14,237 nucleotides of DNA from Firmicutes bacterium UBA5420 (lineage in GTDB: Bacteria; Bacillota; Limnochordia; Darwinibacteriales; Darwinibacteriaceae), in NCBI GenBank assembly GCA_002409455.1, contig DHNI01000026.1, positions 32,672 to 46,908 of the forward strand, read 5' to 3'. Under the pieces are notes generated by a model. That model made no database searches. It saw nothing but the letters and a program-made list of their open reading frames with translations, and had not been told where the DNA came from. Shown piece after piece: positions 6,912-13,214 of this stretch (the stretch's first letter is position 1; every line of letters starts with the position of its first letter). Position numbers and translations under genes: made by a program.

Positions 6912-7737
6912 ACTTGAGAAACTCCGTCAGGAGCTTGCCGCGATTGACCAGGAGCTTTTGGAACAGTTTTTAAGAAGGATGCAGACGATTGATCGCATAG
7001 CGGAATGCAAAGAAAAGACACAGGGTAAGGTTTTTGATCCGGAGCAGGAGGCCAAGGTTATAAGGAGAACAGAGGCCAATACGACGCCCAGGTTTAAACC
7101 GTACGCAGGTGTCTTTATGCGCACGCTCATGCGACTCTCGAGGGAGAGGCAATATGAACTGCTAGTGAAATGGGGCAGGGCACCAATTCAAGTTTTGCCA
7201 GAGATTCAGGCGCGCCAAGATCGAGTGAAGATCTTGGGCCTTCCGTGCGATCTGGGGAGCTCTGGAATCCAGGCTACGCAAGCTCTCTACCCTGAGGCGA
7301 CACTGGTGCACACGGAAGCTGCAGATAGTGCCTGTCGCCAAGTGGCAGAAGGCTCGATAGACTGTGCCATCGTACCCTTAACCGGAGAGCTGTTTTCCTT
7401 ATTAAAAAAGCATGCCCTCTATATTCAAGCGCGCTTATCCCTTAGCGTAGATTATGTTGCCGTGGGCTCTGAACTCATCCTGCCCTTCGATGTCCAAAGT
7501 GTGCACTTCTTGATTCAGATCGGGTCTATGGAGGCCTTACCCCTAGTCATCCATATCCTCGGCGACTTGGGGCTTACGCTGGCCCAAATTCAATCTCTGC
7601 AAGATGCAAGCATTTGTGTGGAGTTTTGTGCCGATCCCGCCAGTCCGAGAACACGTCAAGCTTTGTACCACATCCAGCAAGAAGCTGGCGAAATGCGCCT
7701 CTTGGGTTGCTATGGACTACCTATCTCCGAGCACTAG
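6904..7737 (+). CDS. AroQ chorismate mutase fused to shortened prephenate-dehydratase/ACT-like region
   Basis: 277 residues. The first 90 are an AroQ-type chorismate mutase: by position against the E. coli P-protein, R8, R25, K36, D45, E49, S79 and Q83 match its active-site residues, while the place of R51 holds Q48. Residues about 107-190 resemble the first half of prephenate dehydratase (VKILG, EGSIDCAIVPL, LYIQARLSLSVDYVAVG). The second half, about 85 residues with the catalytic Thr-Arg-Phe motif, is absent, and the protein passes straight to an ACT-like tail (about 199-277, ending LLGCYGLP) in which the usual Phe-binding ESRP motif reads QSLQ. A complete bifunctional protein would be near 360-380 residues. 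I infer chorismate to prephenate activity with a possible regulatory tail, not dehydratase activity. ATG at 6904 has GGAGGAGG just upstream. It overlaps aroC by 8 nt, and its end overlaps the opposite purC-like gene by 21 nt. Confidence 0.85.
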   Translation: MRELEKLRQELAAIDQELLEQFLRRMQTIDRIAECKEKTQGKVFDPEQEAKVIRRTEANTTPRFKPYAGVFMRTLMRLSRERQYELLVKWGRAPIQVLPEIQARQDRVKILGLPCDLGSSGIQATQALYPEATLVHTEAADSACRQVAEGSIDCAIVPLTGELFSLLKKHALYIQARLSLSVDYVAVGSELILPFDVQSVHFLIQIGSMEALPLVIHILGDLGLTLAQIQSLQDASICVEFCADPASPRTRQALYHIQQEAGEMRLLGCYGLPISEH

Positions 7738-8406
7738 TTTGGTCAACTCCAAAGGCTGAACCTGGACGCCATCCTTATAGGCACGCATGTTTCCTCCGGA
7801 GATCTCGTCTATGAGGGCAATATGCTGGTCGTGGCCAATTCGGCCAAATTCAAACTTAATATCATATAAATCCAGGCCTCGTTGGGCTAGTTCGTCTTTC
7901 ACGATCGAGGCGATTTGGCGCGTCAGCTGACACAAGGTGTCGTACTCGTCTTTGGATAGAATCCCCAGCATTACTAGGGCCTCTTCTGTAATGGGAGGGT
8001 CTTCTCTAGCGTCGTCTTTGAGGGTAAATTCCACAAAACCATCAAGGGGATCGCCATTTTGCACATACTTGCCATAGCGCCTATAGAAACTTCCTACGGC
8101 CCGGTAACGGCAAATCACCTCTAAACCCTCACCAAAGGAAGTAGCAGATTCCACTGTCATCGTTTTTTCTTTTAGATTTGCTGTAATATAATGGGTGGGG
8201 ATCCCCTTTTTTTGGAGCACCTCAAAGAAGAACTTGCTTAAGTTTAGAGCGGCCTCGCCAGCACCTTCCATGGCTAACCCCACTTTGTTGGCCCCGGGAT
8301 CAAATACGCCATCCTCACCAGTCACATCGTCCTTGAACTTAAGTACATACTTCCCATCATCTGATACAAAAACATCTTTGGTCTTGCCTTGGAACACAAG
8401 TTGCAT
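7717..8406 (-). CDS. purC: PurC-like phosphoribosylaminoimidazole-succinocarboxamide synthase (divergent subfamily)
   Basis: SAICAR synthetase fold, 229 residues, ATP-dependent ligase of purine synthesis that joins aspartate to CAIR. Seen: QGKTKDVF (6-13), KFKDDVTG (23-30), RYRAVGSFYRRYG (100-112), KDDAREDPPIT (130-140), IKFEFGR (183-189) and IDEISGGNMRAYKDG (199-213). In ordinary PurC the last motif is DEISPD followed by an R and W; here SPD is replaced by GGN. The N-terminal FDPGANKVGLAMEGAG stretch also differs from the usual FNGKKKGxIxGKG. This matches a subfamily I recall from Clostridia annotated as PurC, usually outside the purine operon. The ATG at 8406 has AAAGGAG (8416-8422) 9 nt upstream. 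No other pur gene is nearby. PurC function is likely but less certain than the fold. Its 3' end overlaps the chorismate mutase gene by 21 nt, tail to tail. Confidence 0.82.
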   Translation of the reverse strand: MQLVFQGKTKDVFVSDDGKYVLKFKDDVTGEDGVFDPGANKVGLAMEGAGEAALNLSKFFFEVLQKKGIPTHYITANLKEKTMTVESATSFGEGLEVICRYRAVGSFYRRYGKYVQNGDPLDGFVEFTLKDDAREDPPITEEALVMLGILSKDEYDTLCQLTRQIASIVKDELAQRGLDLYDIKFEFGRIGHDQHIALIDEISGGNMRAYKDGVQVQPLELTKLVLGDR

Positions 8407-8429
8407 GGGCGTAGACTCCTTTCGGTCTC

Positions 8430-8458
8430 ATTTTATAGAAGTCAAAGGAAAGGATCAA
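8430..8458 (-). promoter_or_regulatory. Promoter for the purC-like gene
   Basis: On the minus strand TTGATC (8458-8453) and TAAAAT (8435-8430) are separated by 17 nt. The start codon is at 8406, leaving a very short leader with no room for a riboswitch. Confidence 0.6.
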
Positions 8459-8685
8459 TAGCTTAGGGCGGGTTAATATTCGGTAAAATTTCCTTAGCTA
8501 TTTTTAAGGGAAAACGGAATTACTGGGAATGAAAACAGGAACATTCGTGAACTGAATATGCGAAGGTGGCGCAAAACGGCAGTAGATCGCAATTCTCCGG
8601 ATATAGCCCACGGACTGGGAAGAAGGAATCAGGGGCAAAAGCATGAAATACATACATAGAGTAGAAATAGAGGGAGTGATACATC
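8459..8685. other. Gap between purC-like gene and ilvE with small hairpins, no gene seen
   Basis: No ORF with a ribosome site is visible on either strand. Three possible hairpins read on the plus strand: TTTCCTTA with TAAGGGAAA (about 8490-8514, one G-T pair), GAATG with CATTC (8528-8546) and CCCA with TGGG (about 8607-8619). No T-box sequence (AGGGTGGNACCGCG), no terminator and no recognisable riboswitch core was found. The region may be an untranslated leader of ilvE; a clear plus-strand promoter was not identified. Confidence 0.4.
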
Positions 8686-9753
8686 GTGAAGATTTCTCTG
8701 GTAAAGACTACGACCCCGAAAGCCAAACCAGATACTAGTAACCTAGGTTTTGGGCGGTTTTTTACTGACCATATGTTCATCATGGATTACAAAGAGGACG
8801 AGGGGTGGCATGACGCCCGTATTGTGCCTTATGGCCCCTTTGACATGGATCCTGCCTGTGCAGTGCTGCATTACGGGCAAGCAGTCTTTGAAGGTATGAA
8901 GGCATACAGAAGTCCTGAGGGTAAGATCTTACTCTTTAGGCCTGAGCAGAACATGGCTCGCCTCAACCGTAGCAACCAGCGGATGTCTATCCCGCAATTT
9001 GACGAGAAGTTCGCTCTAGAAGCCATTCAAAAGTTGGTGGCTGTGGATCAAGACTGGATTCCGAGAGCGCCTGGTACAGCCCTTTACCTCAGGCCATTTG
9101 TGATCGGTACTGATCATGTTTTGGGCGTGCGGGCCTCCAGTACCTACAAGTTTGTCATCATCTTGTCCCCTGTTGGCTCTTATTATAAAGAGGGTCTGAA
9201 TCCAGTGAGTATTTGGGTTGAACCCCATTATGTGCGTGCGGTGCGCGGTGGTACCGGGTATGCTAAGGCAGCCGGTAACTACGCCGGAAGTCTTTTGGCA
9301 CAAAAAAACGCTCAGGCCCAGGGCTATGCACAGGTATTGTGGCTTGATGGACTGGAGCGCAAGTATGTAGAAGAAGTTGGAGCGATGAATGTATTCTTTA
9401 ATATCAATGGAGAGCTAATTACGCCAGATCTAGGCGACAGCGTTTTGCCTGGCATCACCCGCAATTCCGTATTACAGCTACTCAAATCTTGGGATGTCCC
9501 TACGGTCGAACGACGCCTGGGCGTTGAGGAGATCTTCCAAGCCCATGCAGACGGGCACCTTATTGAGGCCTTTGGCTGTGGTACGGCAGCAGTGATCAGC
9601 CCCATCGGGAAACTAGGATGGGGAGACAAGACCATCGAAATCGGCGGGGGAAGAACAGGTGACATCAGTCAGAGACTTTACGAGACTATAACTGGAATCC
9701 AGACTGGAAAATTAGAGGATCCATTTGGTTGGATGACTGAAGTCGAAGCATAG
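8686..9753 (+). CDS. ilvE: Branched-chain amino acid aminotransferase
   Basis: Class IV PLP aminotransferase, 355 residues, of the longer BCAT type; exchanges amino groups between Leu, Ile or Val and 2-oxoglutarate. Seen: HYGQAVFEGMKAYR (62-75), RPEQNMARLNRS (85-96), LYLRPFVIGTD (133-143), the PLP lysine K194 in GYAKAAGNYA, EEVGAMNVFF (229-238), LPGITRNSVLQL (254-265) and EAFGCGTAAVISPIG (294-308). The GTG at 8686 follows AGGGAG (8671-8676) with 9 nt spacing, and gives the usual N-terminus of this family; the next ATG, at codon 30, would remove conserved sequence. The gene stands alone between a leader of at least 200 nt and a strong terminator. BCAT enzymes can also act on aromatic amino acids to some degree, so a link with the aromatic operon is possible but not shown. 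Confidence 0.93.
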   Translation: MKISLVKTTTPKAKPDTSNLGFGRFFTDHMFIMDYKEDEGWHDARIVPYGPFDMDPACAVLHYGQAVFEGMKAYRSPEGKILLFRPEQNMARLNRSNQRMSIPQFDEKFALEAIQKLVAVDQDWIPRAPGTALYLRPFVIGTDHVLGVRASSTYKFVIILSPVGSYYKEGLNPVSIWVEPHYVRAVRGGTGYAKAAGNYAGSLLAQKNAQAQGYAQVLWLDGLERKYVEEVGAMNVFFNINGELITPDLGDSVLPGITRNSVLQLLKSWDVPTVERRLGVEEIFQAHADGHLIEAFGCGTAAVISPIGKLGWGDKTIEIGGGRTGDISQRLYETITGIQTGKLEDPFGWMTEVEA

Positions 9754-9780
9754 AGTGCACTATAAAAAAGCTGCTTTTCT

Positions 9781-9815
9781 AAGCTCACTGGGCGTTAATC
9801 CAGTGAGCTTTTTTT
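9781..9815 (+). terminator. Strong intrinsic terminator after ilvE
   Basis: Perfect 11-bp stem AAGCTCACTGG (9781-9791) and CCAGTGAGCTT (9800-9810), 8-nt loop, then T-run to 9815. It lies between two converging genes; read from the other strand the T-run is displaced, so it mainly serves ilvE. Confidence 0.95.
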
Positions 9816-9828
9816 GGTGTGCAAAAAG

Positions 9829-10263
9829 CTAGAATATTAGCATCAAGAATGCCAAGAGTAACAAAAGGGGGGCCGCTCCGAAAAGGATTGGTATCAGTAG
9901 CCTTAAGAAGGCCCAGCCCAGTTTGAAGAACAATATGATGGGGATAAAGGCTAAGGATACGATGAAAAATGGGCCCAAGATTCCAAGGATCACCAAACCA
10001 ACAATTACAACGATGAAGACCACAGGAATTGCCACTAGGGCCTTAAGGGGCGCTGGGCTTCCACCTATTTCAAAGATAACTTCGCCGTCTTCCGTCACCG
10101 TCTTTTTCGGCTTTGAGCTATTCTGATAGAGTGCTACCAAACCGAGTACAATGAGCACGAGGGGCCAGAAAACGCCTAACCTTGGAAGAATGCCGAGATT
10201 GTTGGCAAGGAAGTATCCGCCGAAAAGAATCAACGCTAAGGCACCGAGATGTTTGGGTTCCAT
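9829..10263 (-). CDS. Small multi-pass membrane protein, LiaI/LiaF-like N-terminal segment
   Basis: 144 residues, very hydrophobic. Likely membrane helices are at about 6-21, 31-46, 74-98, 99-115 and 122-143. The first two with the short turn NNLGILPRLGVFWPLVLIVLG (split here over residues 21-41) resemble the transmembrane unit found at the start of LiaI/LiaF and related cell-envelope stress proteins. Between helices 2 and 3 is a polar loop (KPKKTVTEDGEVIFEIGG, 51-68) that could be a short beta hairpin. The ATG at 10263 has GGGAGGT 7 nt upstream; the ATG at 10269 would leave only 1 nt. No LiaF C-terminal domain and no neighbouring two-component system are present, so a role in envelope stress is only a family hint. 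It has its own promoter and is transcribed away from the HD-GYP gene. Confidence 0.8.
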   Translation of the reverse strand: MEPKHLGALALILFGGYFLANNLGILPRLGVFWPLVLIVLGLVALYQNSSKPKKTVTEDGEVIFEIGGSPAPLKALVAIPVVFIVVIVGLVILGILGPFFIVSLAFIPIILFFKLGWAFLRLLIPILFGAAPLLLLLAFLMLIF

Positions 10264-10289
10264 GTTCATAACCTCCCTTTTCTATATCT

Positions 10290-10318
10290 AGTATAGCAAG
10301 ACTGGAGAAAATGGGCAA
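10290..10318 (-). promoter_or_regulatory. Promoter for the small membrane protein gene
   Basis: Minus-strand TTGCCC (10318-10313) and TATACT (10295-10290) are spaced by exactly 17 nt. The transcript would start about 10283, about 20 nt before the ATG at 10263. Confidence 0.65.
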
Positions 10319-10506
10319 TTCGCCTTTGGTCTGTTTCTTGCTCCGTCTCAAGGCGGAGACGTGCAATTTCGCTCAGCCTTAGAATAGGATCCAAGCAGGG
10401 CGAGGGAAGGAAAAACTGAAAAAAAGTCGAAGAAGGTTTAGATGATATCAAGCAAAATTGCCGATACTGATGTAGCCGCGTTCCAAGGAAGGATTGTTGT
10501 TTAGGG

Positions 10507-11088
10507 ATGGACAATAAACTGCTGACAACCTGGGTGCAAGCAAGCGCTTTGGTTGGACTAGACCCCGCAACTTTACGGCATTGTCACCGTGTTCAGAAGC
10601 TTTCCCTTATAATTGGTGAGGCCTTGGGTTTGAGTTTGACGGAACTCAACACGCTTTCCCTAGGTTCTCTACTTCATGATGTGGGAAAGAAATATATTCC
10701 CGGTCGCATCTTAATGAAGGAAGCACCACTTTCTGTTGAGGACTGGATGGCCATTCAACAGCATCCCGTCAATGGATGGGAGTATGTGAAAGAAAACATC
10801 CGTGACGAAGGGACTTGGGAGATTATCCTCCATCATCATCTGTGGTTTGATGGACAAGGGGGCTATCCAGAAAGCAATAACGGGGTAAAACCCAGCCCCT
10901 TGACCTGGATTACCAGCGTAGCTGATGTGGTGGATGCCATGACCCAAGATCGTCCCTATCGGCGGGCCTTAACTTTAGATGCCTGCTTAGAGTTCTTGAC
11001 CGAGAAGACTGGAACCCAGTTTTGCCCCGAGGTCGTTGAAGTTGTGAACGAGAATCTCAGCCAGATCATCAAGCTGGTAAGTGCCTAA
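10507..11088 (+). CDS. HD-GYP-type phosphohydrolase (possible cyclic-di-GMP phosphodiesterase)
   Basis: A 193-residue protein that is all catalytic domain, with no sensor or receiver domain. Metal-binding marks in order: H27 (HCHRVQKLS), H57-D58 and K61 in LLHDVGKKYIPG, H86 in QQHPVNG, H109-H111 in LHHHLWFDG, the GYP motif (119-121, in DGQGGYP) and D140 in SVADVVDAM, followed by RPYRRALT. HD-GYP enzymes hydrolyse cyclic-di-GMP or related cyclic dinucleotides. DGQGGYP has one residue more than the common DGxGYP. The start ATG at 10507 has only a distant AAGGAAGGA (10485-10493, 13 nt away); no better in-frame start exists. The next gene starts 18 nt after the stop, so the two are probably co-transcribed. 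Nucleotide substrate is inferred from the family. Confidence 0.85.
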   Translation: MDNKLLTTWVQASALVGLDPATLRHCHRVQKLSLIIGEALGLSLTELNTLSLGSLLHDVGKKYIPGRILMKEAPLSVEDWMAIQQHPVNGWEYVKENIRDEGTWEIILHHHLWFDGQGGYPESNNGVKPSPLTWITSVADVVDAMTQDRPYRRALTLDACLEFLTEKTGTQFCPEVVEVVNENLSQIIKLVSA

Positions 11089-11106
11089 GAAAAGAGGTGG
11101 CTCCCT

Positions 11107-12150
11107 GTGGAAGAACTTAGGAGGCTACTATCTGAGCACCTTGAACGTTATCCCCAACTCACCGCTCAGGATTTAGCCAAGCTCATCTATCAAAACGAAT
11201 TTGGCAGTGGGCATTTTATCAATGATGAAGAGGCCAGTTTGGCGCGTCTTCAAGAGGAAGTAAAGGGGCTCAAGTACATCCCGGGGGATCGTTTTGAGGA
11301 TATTGGTAATGGACTTGTGCGCCTTCATCTCCAGGCTTTAGGAGACTCCCTTTCTCTCCAGACGGTGAATCGGTTGTTTGTTCTCACGGCAGCCCAGAAG
11401 CGGGGAAGTATGAAAGGTTTTGAGGCTAAGTTGGCGGCTCTACGGGAGTTCTGCCCTGCTGCAGACTTGGATTCGTTCTTAGCAGAGTATAAAGAAGCGG
11501 GGTATCCCCCCATGAGTCATAGCCCGCGCTATAAGGAGCATTATTCGCCTAGTTATCGCGTGCTATGCCGTTTTTCCGCCCTTTATTTCCCAGTTTTCGA
11601 GCGTATTGAACGTCTTTTGAAAGCCAATGGATCCGCAAATGTTGTAGCCATTGACGGGCGGTGCAGTTCAGGAAAGAGCTCTCTTGGTCAGCTCCTTAAA
11701 GACGTTTATGGCTGCCCTGTGATCTCGATGGACGACTTTTTTCTTCAGCCCGAGCAGCGTAGTGTGGGCCGCCTCGCGGAACCAGGTGGTAATATAGATT
11801 ATGAGCGCTTTGAGCGCGAGGTCAAACCAAAGCTAAAAAGCGGCGTGGCCTTTCGCTATCAGATCTACGATTGTCAGCAGAATGCATTCGCACTGTCACC
11901 TCTAGTAGAACCACATCGCCTAACGATTGTAGAAGGCTCTTACAGTCATCACCCTAAGTTGACAGAGAAGTACGACCTCAGGATCTTTTTGACTGTGAGC
12001 CCCAAAGTGCAAGAAGAGCGCTTGTTGGAGCGCAATGGTCCAGCTTTGCTGGAACGCTTCGTTAAAGAATGGATTCCCTTAGAAGAACGATACTTTTCCA
12101 CCCTCGGCATTGCCCAAAAGAGTGATCTGATTCTGGACACCGGCGCATAA
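11107..12150 (+). CDS. Uridine-kinase-like P-loop protein with uncharacterised N-terminal domain
   Basis: 347 residues in two parts. Residues about 178-345 are a P-loop kinase of the uridine kinase/phosphoribulokinase type: Walker A GRCSSGKSS (184-192), acidic DDFF (209-212), LAEPGGNIDYERF (223-235), VEGSYS (275-280) and an arginine-rich lid RLLERNG (305-311). Residues about 1-160 form a separate domain with a dense motif LIYQNEFGSGHFINDEEAS (26-44) and a second conserved-looking stretch YPPMSHSPRYKEHYSPSYR (133-151). I recall this N-terminal segment in clostridial proteins without known function. The GTG at 11107 has AAAGAGGTGG (about 11091-11100) upstream at good distance. It follows the HD-GYP gene by 18 nt. 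The substrate, nucleoside or another small alcohol, cannot be read from the sequence. It is probably cytosolic. Confidence 0.82.
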   Translation: MEELRRLLSEHLERYPQLTAQDLAKLIYQNEFGSGHFINDEEASLARLQEEVKGLKYIPGDRFEDIGNGLVRLHLQALGDSLSLQTVNRLFVLTAAQKRGSMKGFEAKLAALREFCPAADLDSFLAEYKEAGYPPMSHSPRYKEHYSPSYRVLCRFSALYFPVFERIERLLKANGSANVVAIDGRCSSGKSSLGQLLKDVYGCPVISMDDFFLQPEQRSVGRLAEPGGNIDYERFEREVKPKLKSGVAFRYQIYDCQQNAFALSPLVEPHRLTIVEGSYSHHPKLTEKYDLRIFLTVSPKVQEERLLERNGPALLERFVKEWIPLEERYFSTLGIAQKSDLILDTGA

Positions 12151-12200
12151 ATTCACTAGTTTAGGGCATTCTGGAATCGAGTGTGGAAGGGAGAGGTGTC

Positions 12201-12632
12201 ATGGCTGTAGCGACATTTACGGTGGGGGCCCAAAGTGAAAACCCTACCAAGACCGTGGTAAGGGCGCGCAATTTCGAGATGATTATTGACGAACCACCAA
12301 ATCTGGGTGGGACAGACGACGGGCCAACTCCGGTGGAGTATGTTCTAGGAGCTCTAGCCGGGTGTTTGACCGTTGTGGGACATGTGGTAGCGAAGGAAAT
12401 GGCCTTTGAGCTTAAAGGTGTGACCTTTGAGCTTAGCGGCGATTTGGATCCAGCTAAGTTCATGGGTCAATCCACCATGAACCGGGCAGGCTACCAGGAA
12501 ATTCGAGTGAAAGTACTGCCCGATTCGAATGCAAGTCAGGAGCAGCTCGATGCTTGGTTGAAAACGGTGGAGAGCCGCTGCCCGGTGAGTGATAATCTAG
12601 CGAACATGACTCCGGTACAATTGACCCTTTAG
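12201..12632 (+). CDS. OsmC/Ohr family peroxide-protection protein
   Basis: 143 residues. Two cysteines stand at the family's redox positions: C55 in GALAGCLTVVG and C127 in VESRCPVSDNLA. GTDDGPTPVEYVLGAL (37-52) is the typical lead into the first cysteine helix. The family reduces organic hydroperoxides in the cytoplasm with a thiol cofactor; many OsmC-like members have no tested role. The ATG at 12201 has AGGGAG (12188-12193) 7 nt upstream; an upstream in-frame GTG at 12183 lies before this site. It sits 50 nt after the kinase-like gene and may share its transcript. Its stop codon lies in the terminator stem. Confidence 0.88.
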   Translation: MAVATFTVGAQSENPTKTVVRARNFEMIIDEPPNLGGTDDGPTPVEYVLGALAGCLTVVGHVVAKEMAFELKGVTFELSGDLDPAKFMGQSTMNRAGYQEIRVKVLPDSNASQEQLDAWLKTVESRCPVSDNLANMTPVQLTL

Positions 12633-12650
12633 CGATGGCTAAAGGGTTTT
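12624..12650 (+). terminator. Terminator overlapping the ends of two converging genes
   Basis: Perfect 10-bp stem ACCCTTTAGC (12624-12633) and GCTAAAGGGT (12638-12647), loop GATG, then TTT. It contains the stop codons of both the OsmC gene (12630-12632) and the minus-strand nitroreductase gene (12639-12641). The T-run is short, and on the minus strand there is none. Confidence 0.8.
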
Positions 12651-13214
12651 CTCGATCAAATCGTCCCTCGAGCGTTTGGGAACGTGGTGGACGCCCTTGT
12701 CATCTCTCCAATAGCGGATATCGTCGTCGCTACCCACGGTCGTCAACTCAACTTCTTCGCCTGGGGTGCCCAGGGCTACCACCAGTTCAATCTCTAGATG
12801 CTTTGGAATGTCCAGTGCTTCCCGGAGACGGGGTTTGTCAATGGCTGCAAGAAGACAAGCGCCAAACCCCAGTTCTTGAGCGCCCAGAACAATGCTTTGC
12901 GCGGCCAAGCCGATGTCAATACCTGGATTTTTGGATCGCGCGGGATCATTGAGGATGACGATATAGGCGGTAGGCTGTTCATTTGGGGCTGGGCCTGCCC
13001 AGTCTTGGAGATAACCTGCCCAACGCAGCGTTGAGAACACCTGAGGAAGTGCTTGCCGATCTTGAATCAAGATATACTTCAAAGGCTGTCGGTTAGCAGT
13101 TGATGGGGTGAGTCTAGCAATGTCGATGAGACTTCTAAGCTGCTCCATAGTGGGAGCTGGATCTTGCCTAAACCTCCTGTAGCTGCGTGTTCTCTTCATT
13201 AGTTCAACGAACAT
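12639..13214 (-). CDS. Nitroreductase family FMN protein
   Basis: 191 residues, one domain of the NAD(P)H:FMN nitroreductase fold. Marks: RTRSYRRFRQDP (8-19), the FMN-phosphate arginine region; ARLTPSTANRQPLKYILI (33-50), the flavin-contact segment; DIGLAAQSIVLGAQELGFGACLL (100-122, quoted in parts), the long central helix and glycine turn; and ELVVALGTPGEE (143-154) near the C-terminus. Such enzymes reduce nitro groups, quinones or flavins with NAD(P)H; the true substrate is not evident. The ATG at 13214 follows an AGGGGGAA site; an in-frame TTG at 13235 is upstream of that site. The first 11 nt overlap the end of the PfkB gene, so it is the second gene of that operon. It converges with the OsmC gene and their stop codons share a hairpin. 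Confidence 0.87.
   Translation of the reverse strand: MFVELMKRTRSYRRFRQDPAPTMEQLRSLIDIARLTPSTANRQPLKYILIQDRQALPQVFSTLRWAGYLQDWAGPAPNEQPTAYIVILNDPARSKNPGIDIGLAAQSIVLGAQELGFGACLLAAIDKPRLREALDIPKHLEIELVVALGTPGEEVELTTVGSDDDIRYWRDDKGVHHVPKRSRDDLIEKTL

Noticed and set aside
8459..8685. T-box or cyclic-di-GMP riboswitch upstream of ilvE
   Set aside because: A GGTGGCGCAAAACGGC stretch drew attention, but neither the T-box core nor the GGGCAAACC and GCAAAGCC parts of the cyclic-di-GMP aptamer are present, and no expression-platform terminator follows.
10341..10360. Overlapping small inverted repeats (CTCCG/CGGAG, GTCTC/GAGAC) upstream of the HD-GYP gene
   Set aside because: Each is 5 bp and they exclude one another; not enough to call an operator or riboswitch.
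12183..12200. Upstream GTG start for the OsmC gene
   Set aside because: The best Shine-Dalgarno (AGGGAG, 12188-12193) lies after this GTG and is correctly spaced for the ATG at 12201.
12635..12952. Plus-strand open frame opposite the nitroreductase gene
   Set aside because: It is antisense to a clear flavoprotein gene and has a basic, low-sense composition with no family signal.
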